Assembly: GCA_002418205.1 (NCBI GenBank)
Contig: DIDP01000021.1
Location: 1-62,379, forward strand
Reading direction: 5' to 3'
Length of the DNA stretch: 62,379 nt
Source of the DNA: Anaerolineales bacterium UBA5797
GTDB lineage: Bacteria > Chloroflexota > Anaerolineae > Anaerolineales > Villigracilaceae
This document shows, piece after piece, positions 7,581-16,646 of the stretch. The notes beneath the pieces are model-generated. The model was not told the origin of the DNA. It saw nothing but the letters and a program-made list of their open reading frames with translations, and searched no databases. The translations under genes and the position numbers were made by a program. The first letter of the stretch is position 1. The number at the start of each line of letters is the position of its first letter.

Positions 7581-10304
7581 ATGAGACGCTGGTTTGCCTT
7601 CCACCGCGATCTTGGTCTGCAACTGTTCGCGCTGTACCTGTTGTTGATCATCCCATTCCTGATCACATTGCTGATCTTCGATGGATTGATCGGCGTGCGT
7701 ATTCGCGAAGATGTGCAAGCCAGCGACCTCTCACTCGCACAGTCCATTTCACAGGAGGTCGATCTTGCGATCTCCCAGGCGCTGAGCACGGTGGAGGGGC
7801 TTTCTGTACAGCCGGGGGTGATCGAAGCAAACACGGACGAAATGCAGAGAGTGTTCAGCATCATTTTCAGCGCCACCCCGGAAGTCAACCTGATCTATCG
7901 GCTGGATGCAAACGGGATCATGGTGTATCACTTCCCTGAAGGACCCGGCTCAACCGTGGGCACGGACTTTTCCTTCAGAGATTATTTTCAACGCGCGTTG
8001 CTGACAAATCAATCCATCGTTTCAGAAGGACGCATTTCACCGACCACAAATCAGGCAGTTGCGACCGCGGTCATGCCGATATGGTCGGATGCCGGCAAGT
8101 TCCTGGGGTTGATCGGCGCGAACATCCGTCTGGAAAGCCTGAGCCAGACGTTGACCACGGTCATCTCAAACCAGCAGTCGGAGGGAGGGCTTCAGGTTGT
8201 CATCCTTGATTCGGCAGACCAGATCATTGCCTATCCTGACTCGCAGTTCCTGCTCCGTCCGGCGATCGATATCATTCCTGAGCAATATCTCTCCAACTTT
8301 AACGGAGCGAGCCACTCACAAATCGTCGACGCGCCGGATGGGGAGGAAAGACTATACACTCACACACCCGTTTCGAGCATCGATTGGGAAGTAATCGTCA
8401 GCCGCCCCACCTCAGCCGCATTCGCGACGCAGATCATCCTGCGGCGGATCGTGGTCGTTGCAGCAGGAACTTTTATTTTGATCGGTCTATTCTTCTGGGG
8501 AACCCTCACCCTGCGCGTGATTCGCCCGATCGAGCGGCTCGCACCGATCAGTGAGGCCATTGGATCGAACCAGCCGTTGAGCGATGCAGAGCAAAAACAT
8601 CTCCAGTCTGGATCCAAACGAAACGACCAGATCGGGCACCTCATCCGCAGCATCATCCGCATGAAGGATTCCATCGCGGAACGCATGCAGGAACAAGCCA
8701 CACTGCTCGAAACAAGCACGGCGGTGGTTTCCTCGCTCGACCCGGAAACCGTGCTCGACCGCATCCTGGAGCAAATGGGACGCCTGCTCAGCATCAAGAT
8801 GTATGCCGTCATCGCGCTGGATGAGGAGAAGGGGATCTTCCGCATTCGCGCCAGCCGGGGATTGTCGCGACAGTTCACAGAGCAACTCTCCATTCAGCCC
8901 ACCGAACCCGATTCGGTTACCATGCGCGCCCTGCATTCGAAGGAACCCATCCAGGTCAGCGATACGGAGACCGATCCATCCTACATCATCCGCCGCCACC
9001 GGGCACGCGTGGAGGGATTCCGCGCCATTCTCGCCGTGCCGCTCAACACCCAGCACGCGCCGCCCACCGCCCTGCTCGTCTTCCATCCCACGCCGCACGT
9101 GTTCACCCAAAACGAAATCCAACTCCTGACGAGTTTCGCCAACCATGCCGCCATGGCGATCGAGAACGCCATGCTCTACGAGCGCAGTGACATGCGCCTG
9201 CGCGAACAGACCCATCGTCTTGAAGCGCTCGTCCAATCCCTGCACGACGGTTTGATCCTGAGCGATTTGAACGGCAGGGTGATCTATGCCAACAAACGCG
9301 TCGGTGAACTTGCCGATCTTTCCACGAAGAGTCTGACGGGACTCCATGCCGATCAGATCCTGGCGCGCATCATTACCCGAACTGCCGACAAAACAAACAA
9401 ACGCAGCGATGCCCAAAAGCTTCTGAACAAAAAGGGGGAGAGAAAGATCGAGGTCTCGCTCAGCCAGTCAGACAGACCGGTTCACCTGCGGCTCGAGGTG
9501 TTCAATGTCAACGATGAAGATGGAGCCCCCATCGGACGCGGCATCTTCTTCCATGACATCACCGCCGACCGCGAACTGGACCGTATGAGATCGAGTCTTG
9601 TCTCCACCGTATCGCATGAGTTGCGGACACCGCTTGCCGCGATCAAAGGCTATGCATCCACGATGCTGGCAGACGATGTGGAATGGGACCGCGCCGCTCA
9701 ACACGAGTTCCTGACCATCATTTCGGACGAATCAGACCGACTGACAAATCTGGTCAACAATCTACTTGACCTTTCCCGCATTGAAGCTGGTTCTCTTAAA
9801 CTCCTGCGCGAAAAGTGTGATATCAAAGAGACGGTGCATAACGCGGCAAAACAGGCGCGGCTGACACAGAAAAACAAACTGGAGATCAAGATCAAGGAAA
9901 AACTGCCAGTGCTCTATGCCGATCCGCCTAGACTGGAATCCATATTGCGGAATCTGATCGAGAACGCGGTCAAATACGCCGGCGAGGAGGCTGGCATCAA
10001 AGTGGAGGTGGATAGGAACGGAAAGGATTTCCATTTCCGCGTCAGCGACGATGGCCCGGGAATCCCTGCCGGTGAAAGCCAGCGCATCTTCGAAAGCTTC
10101 TATCGAGTGGACGACAGTCTCGCCCGCCTGACGAGCGGCGCGGGACTTGGACTTGCGATCTGTCAGGGGCTCGTCCGTGCGCACGGCGGTAGGATCTGGG
10201 CGGAACCACAGGAGACAGGCGCCTGTATTGTCTTTTCCATTCCGGTAAAATCGGGGACAAAATCAAATCACCATAAAAAGATCAGGAAGAAGACCAGCCA
10301 ATGA
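7581..10304 (+). CDS. Membrane sensor histidine kinase: Cache-like sensor, HAMP, GAF, PAS, HisKA, HATPase
   Basis: 907-residue hybrid-architecture sensor. From the N-terminus: membrane helix (about 12-35), an extracytoplasmic double-Cache-like domain (about 40-280, with DYFQRAL and INWEVIVSR-type features), a second helix (about 288-312), HAMP, a coiled coil, GAF (about 390-530), PAS (about 540-655), HisKA with the phospho-acceptor in STVSHELRTPLAAIKGY, and HATPase_c with NLIENAVKYA, DDGPGIP and GAGLGLAI. A TTG at 7566 is an alternative start nearer the AGGGAG; I prefer the ATG at 7581. Its stop overlaps the response regulator start. Cache domains usually bind small metabolites such as amino acids, and the next operon is an amino acid transporter, so control of that operon is a reasonable inference. 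Confidence 0.93.
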   Translation: MRRWFAFHRDLGLQLFALYLLLIIPFLITLLIFDGLIGVRIREDVQASDLSLAQSISQEVDLAISQALSTVEGLSVQPGVIEANTDEMQRVFSIIFSATPEVNLIYRLDANGIMVYHFPEGPGSTVGTDFSFRDYFQRALLTNQSIVSEGRISPTTNQAVATAVMPIWSDAGKFLGLIGANIRLESLSQTLTTVISNQQSEGGLQVVILDSADQIIAYPDSQFLLRPAIDIIPEQYLSNFNGASHSQIVDAPDGEERLYTHTPVSSIDWEVIVSRPTSAAFATQIILRRIVVVAAGTFILIGLFFWGTLTLRVIRPIERLAPISEAIGSNQPLSDAEQKHLQSGSKRNDQIGHLIRSIIRMKDSIAERMQEQATLLETSTAVVSSLDPETVLDRILEQMGRLLSIKMYAVIALDEEKGIFRIRASRGLSRQFTEQLSIQPTEPDSVTMRALHSKEPIQVSDTETDPSYIIRRHRARVEGFRAILAVPLNTQHAPPTALLVFHPTPHVFTQNEIQLLTSFANHAAMAIENAMLYERSDMRLREQTHRLEALVQSLHDGLILSDLNGRVIYANKRVGELADLSTKSLTGLHADQILARIITRTADKTNKRSDAQKLLNKKGERKIEVSLSQSDRPVHLRLEVFNVNDEDGAPIGRGIFFHDITADRELDRMRSSLVSTVSHELRTPLAAIKGYASTMLADDVEWDRAAQHEFLTIISDESDRLTNLVNNLLDLSRIEAGSLKLLREKCDIKETVHNAAKQARLTQKNKLEIKIKEKLPVLYADPPRLESILRNLIENAVKYAGEEAGIKVEVDRNGKDFHFRVSDDGPGIPAGESQRIFESFYRVDDSLARLTSGAGLGLAICQGLVRAHGGRIWAEPQETGACIVFSIPVKSGTKSNHHKKIRKKTSQ

Positions 10305-10987
10305 ATCTTAATGTATTGGTCGTTGACGATGAAAAACCTTTGCGCGATTTTGTCCGCAAGAATTTGGAGGTGCGCGGCTATACCGTCAGGACCGCTTCGA
10401 ATGGACTGGAAGCGCTGGCGATCTTTCAGAATGAAAATATCCACCTTGTGATCATTGACATTATGATGCCGCATATGGATGGGCTCGAAGCAACGCGCCG
10501 CATCCGGCAGGAATCGCACGTCCCGATCATCATTCTGACCGCGATGGGCGAGGAAGCAGACAAGGTCCGGGCGTTCGATCTCGGCGCGGATGATTATCTG
10601 ACAAAGCCGTTCGGCGTCGGGGAGTTGTTGGGGAGAGTCAAAGCAGTGTTAAGGAGGGCAGATTGGTCGGAACCAGCCTCGAGTGAGGAAAGAATCGTGC
10701 GCGGGGAAATTGAAGTCGAAATGGAACGGCACAGGGTCACAGTCCGGGGAGAAGCAGTCGATCTGACTCCGACTGAATTCAACCTGCTGGTTTATCTGAT
10801 GAAGAACGCGGGGAAAACGCTGCCGCATCGGACGATCCTGCAACATGTTTGGGGGATGGAATATGGCGAGGAAGCCGAATATCTGCGGGTGTACGTTGGC
10901 AAGCTGCGGCAAAAGATCGAGGAAGACCCTTACAAACCAAAGTATCTGCATACGGAACACGGCATCGGCTATCGATTCGAGGGGTAA
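10301..10987 (+). CDS. OmpR/PhoB-type response regulator
   Basis: DNA-binding partner of the preceding kinase. The 228-residue protein has a receiver domain (residues 1-120; acidic pair DD at 9-10, phospho-acceptor D53 in VIIDIMMPHMDG, conserved Lys in LTKPFG) and a C-terminal winged helix (about 130-228; DLTPTEFNLLVYLMKNAGK and RVYVGKLRQKIEEDP). ATG at 10301 overlaps the kinase TGA by 4 nt, so the two are translationally coupled. The next gene downstream is the liv binding protein, 132 nt away. Confidence 0.96.
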   Translation: MNLNVLVVDDEKPLRDFVRKNLEVRGYTVRTASNGLEALAIFQNENIHLVIIDIMMPHMDGLEATRRIRQESHVPIIILTAMGEEADKVRAFDLGADDYLTKPFGVGELLGRVKAVLRRADWSEPASSEERIVRGEIEVEMERHRVTVRGEAVDLTPTEFNLLVYLMKNAGKTLPHRTILQHVWGMEYGEEAEYLRVYVGKLRQKIEEDPYKPKYLHTEHGIGYRFEG

Positions 10988-11049
10988 ATCTTTTATACCT
11001 TTTTTATAAACCCCGATTTCGTTTTTAGCAAAATTTTCCATCCGTCTCC

Positions 11050-11055
11050 TACAAT
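11050..11055 (+). promoter_or_regulatory. Candidate -10 box of the liv operon
   Basis: TACAAT 65 nt upstream of the binding-protein ATG; predicted transcription start near 11062. The -35 region is weak, which is common for activated promoters. Confidence 0.4.
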
Positions 11056-11062
11056 GGAATAA

Positions 11063-11081
11063 GAGTGGAACGGTTCCACTC
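11063..11081. promoter_or_regulatory. Perfect 9-bp inverted repeat, candidate operator of the liv operon
   Basis: GAGTGGAACGGTTCCACTC: two perfect 9-bp arms around one central base, covering about +1 to +20 relative to the candidate -10 box. The short spacing and position suggest a protein-binding site (dimeric repressor) rather than an RNA hairpin. Confidence 0.5.
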
Positions 11082-11119
11082 CAAATTTGAATCCAAATTT
11101 CTATTGGAGGAGGCAAGAA

Positions 11120-12475
11120 ATGAAACGCTCGCTGTTCAGTATCTTTACGGTTCTCGTGCTCATGGGCTTGATCCTGTCGGCATGTGGACCAGGCGCCACC
11201 GAGGCTCCAGCCCCTGTGGAACCTGCCGCGCCCGCGGCAACCGAGGCTCCGGTGGAGGAACAACCCGCAGCGACTGAAGCACCTGCAATGGTGGAGAAGA
11301 CCGTTGTCATCGGCTTCACTTCGTCGCTGACCGGTTCCCAGGAAGTCTCGTCAAAGCGTCAGGTTAACGGGCTCAACCTGTGGATGCAGCAGGTGAACGA
11401 TGCCGGCGGCATCAAGTTGAGTGACGGCACTGTTGTCAAATTTGCCGCGCAGACCTACGATGACGAATCCAACAAAGAGCGCGTGCAGGAACTTTACACA
11501 CGCCTCATCACCGAGGATAACGCCGATTTCCTCATCAGTCCGTATTCCTCCGGTCTGACCGCTGCGGCATCGATCATCGCCGAACAAAACGGCAAGATCA
11601 TGATCACTGCCGGCGCCGCTGAAGACGATGCCTACAAGACGGGCAACACCAGCCTGTTCCAGCTCTATACCCCGGGCAGCCTGTATCTCATCAGCACCGT
11701 GGATATGCTCAAGACGCTCGACCCCGAAGCCAAGGTTGCGATCGTCCATGAGAATGACAAGTTCTCGACCGCGGTTGTGGAGGGTCTCAAACCGTATCTT
11801 GAATCGCATGGCTTCGAGACCGTGCTGGAGGAAGGCTACGCTTCAGACACAGCCGATTTTGGTCCCGTTATCAATAAGATCGTCGAATCTGGAGCCACGG
11901 TCCTGCTCGGCGGCGGACACTATCCTGACGGCAGTACCTTTGCCCGCCAGCTTTACGAACGCAAAGCCGGGCTGAAGTTCGTCTCCCTGCTTGTTGCTCC
12001 CGCTGATTCCAAATTCCCTGAACTGGGTGATGCCGCCCTCGGCGTGGCAACCTCCAGCCAGTGGGAACTTGTTGCCACTCACACGCCCGAAGAGGCTGCT
12101 GTCCTCGGCAAGGAATGGTACGGACCGACAGGCGAGGACTTTGCCGCCGCCTACGAAGCCATGACCGGCGATAAGCCCACCTATCATGTTGCCGGCGGGT
12201 ACACCGCGGGACTGGTCCTGCAGAAAGCCATCGAAGATGCCGACTCGATCGATCCTGAAAAAGTGAAAGCCGCGCTTGAAGCGATGGACATCTTCACTTT
12301 CTATGGCGGCATCAAATTCGATACGTCACCCGAAGCGCACGGCTTGCAGGTCAGCCACCAGATGGTCGTAGCCCAATGGCAGAAGAACGATGCCGGCGAA
12401 CTGGTCCGTCAGGTGATCTGGCCCGCCGATGTGGCGACCGCCGATCCGCTCTATCCAATTCCGGCACCGCAATAG
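11120..12475 (+). CDS. Branched-chain amino acid-type ABC transporter substrate-binding lipoprotein
   Basis: Captures the substrate outside the membrane and delivers it to LivHM. The 451-residue precursor has a lipoprotein signal peptide with lipobox LSAC (Cys about residue 22), an Ala/Pro/Glu/Thr-rich linker to about 60, then a type I periplasmic binding (Peripla_BP_6) fold beginning VVIGFTSSLTGSQ, with YDDESNKERVQELYTRLI and SPYSSGLTAAAS. ATG at 11120 follows GGAGGAGG; the upstream in-frame ATG at 11087 would bury the signal peptide. First gene of the liv operon. The ligand could be an amino acid, amide or urea; the sequence does not decide. Confidence 0.92.
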   Translation: MKRSLFSIFTVLVLMGLILSACGPGATEAPAPVEPAAPAATEAPVEEQPAATEAPAMVEKTVVIGFTSSLTGSQEVSSKRQVNGLNLWMQQVNDAGGIKLSDGTVVKFAAQTYDDESNKERVQELYTRLITEDNADFLISPYSSGLTAAASIIAEQNGKIMITAGAAEDDAYKTGNTSLFQLYTPGSLYLISTVDMLKTLDPEAKVAIVHENDKFSTAVVEGLKPYLESHGFETVLEEGYASDTADFGPVINKIVESGATVLLGGGHYPDGSTFARQLYERKAGLKFVSLLVAPADSKFPELGDAALGVATSSQWELVATHTPEEAAVLGKEWYGPTGEDFAAAYEAMTGDKPTYHVAGGYTAGLVLQKAIEDADSIDPEKVKAALEAMDIFTFYGGIKFDTSPEAHGLQVSHQMVVAQWQKNDAGELVRQVIWPADVATADPLYPIPAPQ

Positions 12476-12487
12476 AAGTTCCATCAT

Positions 12488-12515
12488 GATGGGGGCAGGA
12501 TATCCTGCCCCCATC
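12488..12515 (+). terminator. Perfect 28-nt palindrome, probable attenuator between binding protein and permeases
   Basis: GATGGGGGCAGGAT followed directly by its reverse complement, then GATTTCTTA. This GC-rich hairpin without a strong U-tract should cause partial termination or stabilise the upstream mRNA, giving more binding protein than permease. Confidence 0.6.
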
Positions 12516-12537
12516 GATTTCTTATCGGGAGTTGAGC

Positions 12538-13404
12538 ATGCAACAAATCAACATCTTACTCGCATCCCTGCCAGACGGTATCCTTCTCGGGTTTGTTTAT
12601 GGACTTGCCGCCATGGGATTGACGTTGATCTGGGGGGTCATGAACGTCATCAACCTGTCGCACGGTCCCATCATCGCCCTGGGAATGTTTGGCACCTTTT
12701 TCCTGTTCACGCGCTTGAACTTGAATCCATATGCAGGCTTGATCCCCGTAGCCATAATGGGACTACTGCTTGGCGTCCTGATCTATGTAATTGCGGTGCA
12801 TCGGGTGATCAATGCGCCGCACCTTTCGTCCCTGCTGGCGACATTCTCCGTGAACATGATCATCATCGGGCTTGGGACAGCCGTACTCACAACGTCCCCA
12901 TACAATGTTGACTTTAGCGCTGGCAGTTTCAAGCTTGGCTCGGCGACCCTGCTGGGGACCAGATTGATCGCGGCGCTGGTTGCAATGCTGTTCACCGGTG
13001 GACTGTATTTGTTCCTGTATCGAACGCGGCCGGGAAAGTTCATCCGCGCGGTGGCAAACAACCGTTCAGCGGCTGAACTCATGGGCGTCCCGTCCACACG
13101 CATCCTGGCGCTCAGCTTTGGACTGGGCACGATGCTTGCCGCGGTCTCAGGTGCATTGATCGCCACTTTCTTCCCGTTCAATATCCTCTCCGGTGGAAGT
13201 TATGAGCTGAAGAGTTTCGTCATTGGCGTGCTTGGAGGGTTGGGGAATCCCATCGGCGCATTGTTTGGCGGGTTGATTCTTGGCATGATCGAAGGCATCA
13301 TTCCCGCCTTTCTGGAACAATCCTGGGTTCCGGTCATCGAGTTCGGGTTGTTTGTTTTGATCCTTCTGGTGCGGCCGAGCGGCCTGTTTGGAGCGAAAAA
13401 ATGA
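12538..13404 (+). CDS. livH: Branched-chain amino acid ABC transporter permease LivH
   Basis: One of the two membrane-spanning subunits of a HAAT-family importer. The 288-residue product has about eight hydrophobic helices and family motifs such as YGLAAMGLTLIWGVMNVINL near the start, the ANNRSAAELMGVP cytoplasmic coupling segment, and GGLGNPIGALFGGLILG. The ATG at 12538 is 6 nt after CGGGAG; the TTG at 12532 is the longer alternative. Its stop overlaps the livM start (ATGA). Confidence 0.94.
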   Translation: MQQINILLASLPDGILLGFVYGLAAMGLTLIWGVMNVINLSHGPIIALGMFGTFFLFTRLNLNPYAGLIPVAIMGLLLGVLIYVIAVHRVINAPHLSSLLATFSVNMIIIGLGTAVLTTSPYNVDFSAGSFKLGSATLLGTRLIAALVAMLFTGGLYLFLYRTRPGKFIRAVANNRSAAELMGVPSTRILALSFGLGTMLAAVSGALIATFFPFNILSGGSYELKSFVIGVLGGLGNPIGALFGGLILGMIEGIIPAFLEQSWVPVIEFGLFVLILLVRPSGLFGAKK

Positions 13405-14372
13405 AACTATGGAATCGATATAGTGGTTTGATCCTCCCGGTGCTCGTGGTTGCCGCACTTGCCGTCTGGCCCGTCATCACCGGAAAGCCCGCCAACCGCG
13501 AAAGCGCGTTCACCATCCTCAAGGCTGTGGCATTGGCATCCAGCTTGAACATCCTGCTGGGATACACCGGCTATGTGAGTTTTGGTCACATCGTCTTTTA
13601 CGGATTCGGCGGTTACGTTGGGATATTCCTTTTGACGGAAAAAGGCTGGTCGTTGTGGACAGCCATCCTCGCGGGCGGTGCCGCTTCCGGTATCCTGGCG
13701 TTCCTGCTAGGGTCCGCCATATTACGGTTGCGCGGCGCGTACTTTGCGCTGGCTACCATCGGTGTCAACGAAGCGATGCGCGCGTTCATCAACAACTTCG
13801 AATTGTTCGGCGGACCGACCGGCATCACACTCAACTTCAGCGTATATCGCGATTTTGGCGGCGCGGCGCACGCATTACAGACATCCTTCTACATCGGCGC
13901 CGGGCTTGCCCTATTGGCCCTCCTGCTGAGTTATATCGTGCGGACATCCAAGTTTGGACTTGGGCTTCTGGCGATCCGCGAGAACGAGGATGCCGCCGAA
14001 GTCATGGGTGTGGTGGCGCCAAGAGCGAAGACCTGGGCTTACGTACTCTCCGCCATCATTCCAGGCATGGTTGGCGTGCTGTTCTTCTTCAAGAACGGGA
14101 ATGTCGAACCGCATGACGCCTTCCCGCTGCATGCCTCCATTGAGTTGCTGGTCATGGTGATGCTTGGCGGGCAGGGCACGGTGCTGGGGCCGATCCTTGG
14201 CGCATTTGCCTACCAGGGCATGCGCGGGTATCTGGTCACCAGTCCCATCTTCAAGGATATCCAACTTTCTGTTTCCGGCGCGCTGCTGCTTATGATCGTG
14301 CTCTTCATCCCGGCAGGCGCGATCGGCTGGCTGCGACATCGCGTGCCGCCCTTGAGGAGGGTACTCGCATGA
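13401..14372 (+). CDS. livM: Branched-chain amino acid ABC transporter permease LivM
   Basis: Second membrane subunit of the importer. 323 residues with about nine or ten helices; LLGYTGYVSFGHIVFYGFGGY, GAYFALATIGVNEA and the coupling region LLAIRENEDAAEVMGV are characteristic. 4-nt overlaps with livH upstream and livG downstream indicate tight coupling. Confidence 0.94.
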   Translation: MKLWNRYSGLILPVLVVAALAVWPVITGKPANRESAFTILKAVALASSLNILLGYTGYVSFGHIVFYGFGGYVGIFLLTEKGWSLWTAILAGGAASGILAFLLGSAILRLRGAYFALATIGVNEAMRAFINNFELFGGPTGITLNFSVYRDFGGAAHALQTSFYIGAGLALLALLLSYIVRTSKFGLGLLAIRENEDAAEVMGVVAPRAKTWAYVLSAIIPGMVGVLFFFKNGNVEPHDAFPLHASIELLVMVMLGGQGTVLGPILGAFAYQGMRGYLVTSPIFKDIQLSVSGALLLMIVLFIPAGAIGWLRHRVPPLRRVLA

Positions 14373-15121
14373 CCATCCTGCTTTCATTACAAGGCGTATC
14401 CAAACGATTCGGCGGCTTGCAGGCTTTGAGCAATGTCACCTTCGATCTGCCGGAGGGTCAGATCCTTGGTTTGATCGGTCCCAACGGCGCGGGCAAAACG
14501 ACCCTCTTCAATGCGATCAACGGAGTGTACCCTCCCGAAGAAGGTCGCATCATGTTCCGCGAAAAGGAGATCACAAAAGCCAGACCCTACGACCACGCCC
14601 GCATGGGGATGGCACGCACCCATCAGATCGTTCAACCCCTGAACGAACTCTCGGTTCGCGAAAACGTGATGGTTGGCGCGTGCTTCGGACACGAACACCA
14701 AGACCTCGGCAACGCGTCAAAGATCGCGGATGAGGTGCTGGAATTCGTCGGGCTGGCACCCAGAGCCGATCAATTGGCGGGCAGTTTGAACGTCGCACAA
14801 AAGAAGCGGCTGGAAATGGCGCGGGCGCTGGCGGCGCGTCCCTATCTCCTGCTGCTGGACGAAGTGCTGGCAGGTCTCAACCCATCCGAAATTGACAGCA
14901 TGGTGCAGACCGTTCTGAGGATCCGCGAGCAGGGTATCACCATCATCATGATCGAACATGTAATGAAGGCGGTCATGAATGTCTCCGACCGCATCCTTGT
15001 GCTGGATTACGGAGTTCAGATCGCGGAAGGCTCACCGGAGGAAATCGCAAAGAATGAAAAGGTGATCGAGGCATATTTGGGCGACCCGAAACTTGCCCAG
15101 CAATTGCTGGAGGAGGAATAG
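14369..15121 (+). CDS. livG: Branched-chain amino acid ABC transporter ATPase LivG
   Basis: Nucleotide-binding subunit energising the importer. 250 residues: Walker A GPNGAGKTTLFNAI, the LivG-type segment GMARTHQIVQPLNELSVRENV, Walker B LLLLDEVLAGLNP and switch His in MIEHVM. The signature motif reads SLNVAQKKRLEMARAL, so the usual LSGGQ is degenerate (LNVAQ), as in many LivG proteins that keep -GQ(Q/K)R-. 2-nt gap to livF. Confidence 0.94.
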   Translation: MTILLSLQGVSKRFGGLQALSNVTFDLPEGQILGLIGPNGAGKTTLFNAINGVYPPEEGRIMFREKEITKARPYDHARMGMARTHQIVQPLNELSVRENVMVGACFGHEHQDLGNASKIADEVLEFVGLAPRADQLAGSLNVAQKKRLEMARALAARPYLLLLDEVLAGLNPSEIDSMVQTVLRIREQGITIIMIEHVMKAVMNVSDRILVLDYGVQIAEGSPEEIAKNEKVIEAYLGDPKLAQQLLEEE

Positions 15122-15123
15122 AC

Positions 15124-15834
15124 ATGGCGATCCTTGAAATCAAAGAGGTGACCTCCGGCTATGGGGACGTGCAAATCCTGTGGGGATCAACGCTCTCACT
15201 CGAAAAAGGGAAACTGACCTGTCTGGTTGGGGGCAACGGCGTCGGCAAGACCACGTTGCTCCGCACCGTAATGGGGTTGCTCCGTCCATGGAGCGGTACG
15301 ATCCTGTTCGAAGGCAGGGATGTAAGCAAACTCCCCGCATACGCCAAGGCGGATATGGGGTTGGTGCTCGTTCCGGAAGGACGCCAACTCTTCACAGATA
15401 TGAGCGTGTATGAAAACCTGGAAATGGGCGCCACCAATCAAAGGGCGCGACCGAACTTTGCCAAAAACATCGAGCGGGTCTATGAAATGTTCCCCCGATT
15501 GAAGGAGCGCGGCGGGCAAAAAGCAGGCACACTCAGCGGCGGCGAACAACAGATGCTGGCGGTGGCGCGCGGCATCATGGCTGACCCCACGGTGCTGATC
15601 ATCGATGAATTATCCCTGGGTCTTGCGCCGGTGCTGGTGCTCCAACTGTTCGAAAGCCTCAAACTATTGCGCGAGGAAGGCATGACGCTTTTGCTGGTCG
15701 AACAGAATGTGCAGCTCGCCCTGGCGATCAGCGACTATGGATTCGTCCTCGCGGAAGGGAAGACCGAACTCGAAGGACCCGCCCGTCAACTCATCAAGAA
15801 CAAACACGTGCGCGCCGCCTACCTGGGTTTGTGA
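15124..15834 (+). CDS. livF: Branched-chain amino acid ABC transporter ATPase LivF
   Basis: Second nucleotide-binding subunit. 236 residues with Walker A GGNGVGKTTLLRTV, the LivF-type LVPEGRQLFTDMSVYENL, an intact LSGGEQQMLAVARGIM signature, Walker B LIIDELSLGLAP and LLVEQNVQLAL. GGAGG lies 9 nt before the ATG. Last gene of the operon; no strong terminator is visible in the 125 bp before the next gene. Confidence 0.95.
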   Translation: MAILEIKEVTSGYGDVQILWGSTLSLEKGKLTCLVGGNGVGKTTLLRTVMGLLRPWSGTILFEGRDVSKLPAYAKADMGLVLVPEGRQLFTDMSVYENLEMGATNQRARPNFAKNIERVYEMFPRLKERGGQKAGTLSGGEQQMLAVARGIMADPTVLIIDELSLGLAPVLVLQLFESLKLLREEGMTLLLVEQNVQLALAISDYGFVLAEGKTELEGPARQLIKNKHVRAAYLGL

Positions 15835-15891
15835 CGGTCAATATGACCTACATCACTCCAATTTCGTTACGCCGACTCATGCAACAAGCCG

Positions 15892-15897
15892 TATAAT
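15892..15897 (+). promoter_or_regulatory. Candidate -10 box for the CBS-ACT gene
   Basis: TATAAT 62 nt upstream of the ATG at 15960; -35 region weak. A 6-bp hairpin (GCGGAC / GTCCGC, 15923-15928 and 15935-15940) lies in the predicted leader before the ribosome-binding site. Confidence 0.5.
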
Positions 15898-15959
15898 CTT
15901 GTTGTCGTAAATTTCATGAACAGCGGACAAGACAGTCCGCATTACCGTAGGAGGTAAAC

Positions 15960-16601
15960 ATGTTTGTCGGTGAAAGAATGTCCCGCCCTGTGATCTCGGT
16001 TGCACCGGATGCGCCGATCAATGACGTGCTGGCGATGTTCAGGAAGGAACACATCCGCCGCGCGCCGGTCATCAAAAACGGAAAACTGGTCGGCATCGTT
16101 TCGGAAACGGATCTGTTGAACGCATCCCCATCGGACGTGACAACGCTGAGCGTCTGGGAGATGAACTACCTGCTCAGCAAGGTCCTGATCAAACACGTGA
16201 TGAGCAAAAGGGTTATCACCGTCACAACCGATACACCCATCGAAGAGGCCGCGCGCATCATGGCAGACAACAAGATCGGCGGCATGCCCGTAATGAACAA
16301 CAGCAAGGTGGTCGGCATGATCACGGAGACCGATCTGTTCAAGATCTTCCTGGAGCTGATGGGCGCAAGGCAGAAAGCCATCCGTGTGACCGCGCTCATC
16401 CCGGACAAGCGCGGAGAGCTCGCGAAAATCACCAAGGCAATTGCCAATCATGGCGGTAACTTTATATCTTTTGGGATCTTTTCAGGCCCCGATGCAAACA
16501 CCCGCGTCGTGACCTTCAAAGTGGAAGGCATAAAGAAGGAAGAGATCAAGGCAAGCCTCGGAAATATCGTCATAAAATTCTGGGATATCAGGTTGTGCTA
16601 A
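15960..16601 (+). CDS. CBS-pair protein with C-terminal ACT domain (AcuB-like)
   Basis: Probable small-ligand-sensing regulatory protein. 213 residues: CBS 1 (about 5-60, with RRAPVIKNGKLVGIVSETDL), CBS 2 (about 78-132, with GGMPVMNNSKVVGMITETDL), then an ACT domain (about 137-210, starting AIRVTALIPDKRGELAKI). CBS pairs bind adenosyl ligands and ACT domains bind amino acids. This architecture resembles AcuB and similar proteins; the target is unknown. Following an amino acid importer, an amino-acid-responsive role is plausible but not shown. AGGAGG precedes the ATG. Confidence 0.88.
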   Translation: MFVGERMSRPVISVAPDAPINDVLAMFRKEHIRRAPVIKNGKLVGIVSETDLLNASPSDVTTLSVWEMNYLLSKVLIKHVMSKRVITVTTDTPIEEAARIMADNKIGGMPVMNNSKVVGMITETDLFKIFLELMGARQKAIRVTALIPDKRGELAKITKAIANHGGNFISFGIFSGPDANTRVVTFKVEGIKKEEIKASLGNIVIKFWDIRLC

Positions 16602-16617
16602 CCTCCCCCATCAAAAA

Positions 16618-16646
16618 GGACCGCCTCACCGGCGGTCCTTTTTTTT
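16618..16646. terminator. Rho-independent terminator shared by convergent genes
   Basis: GGACCGCC / GGCGGTCC stem with a TCACC loop and eight T on the plus strand. It ends the CBS-ACT gene. The stop codon of the convergent pseudouridine synthase gene lies in the loop. Confidence 0.9.
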
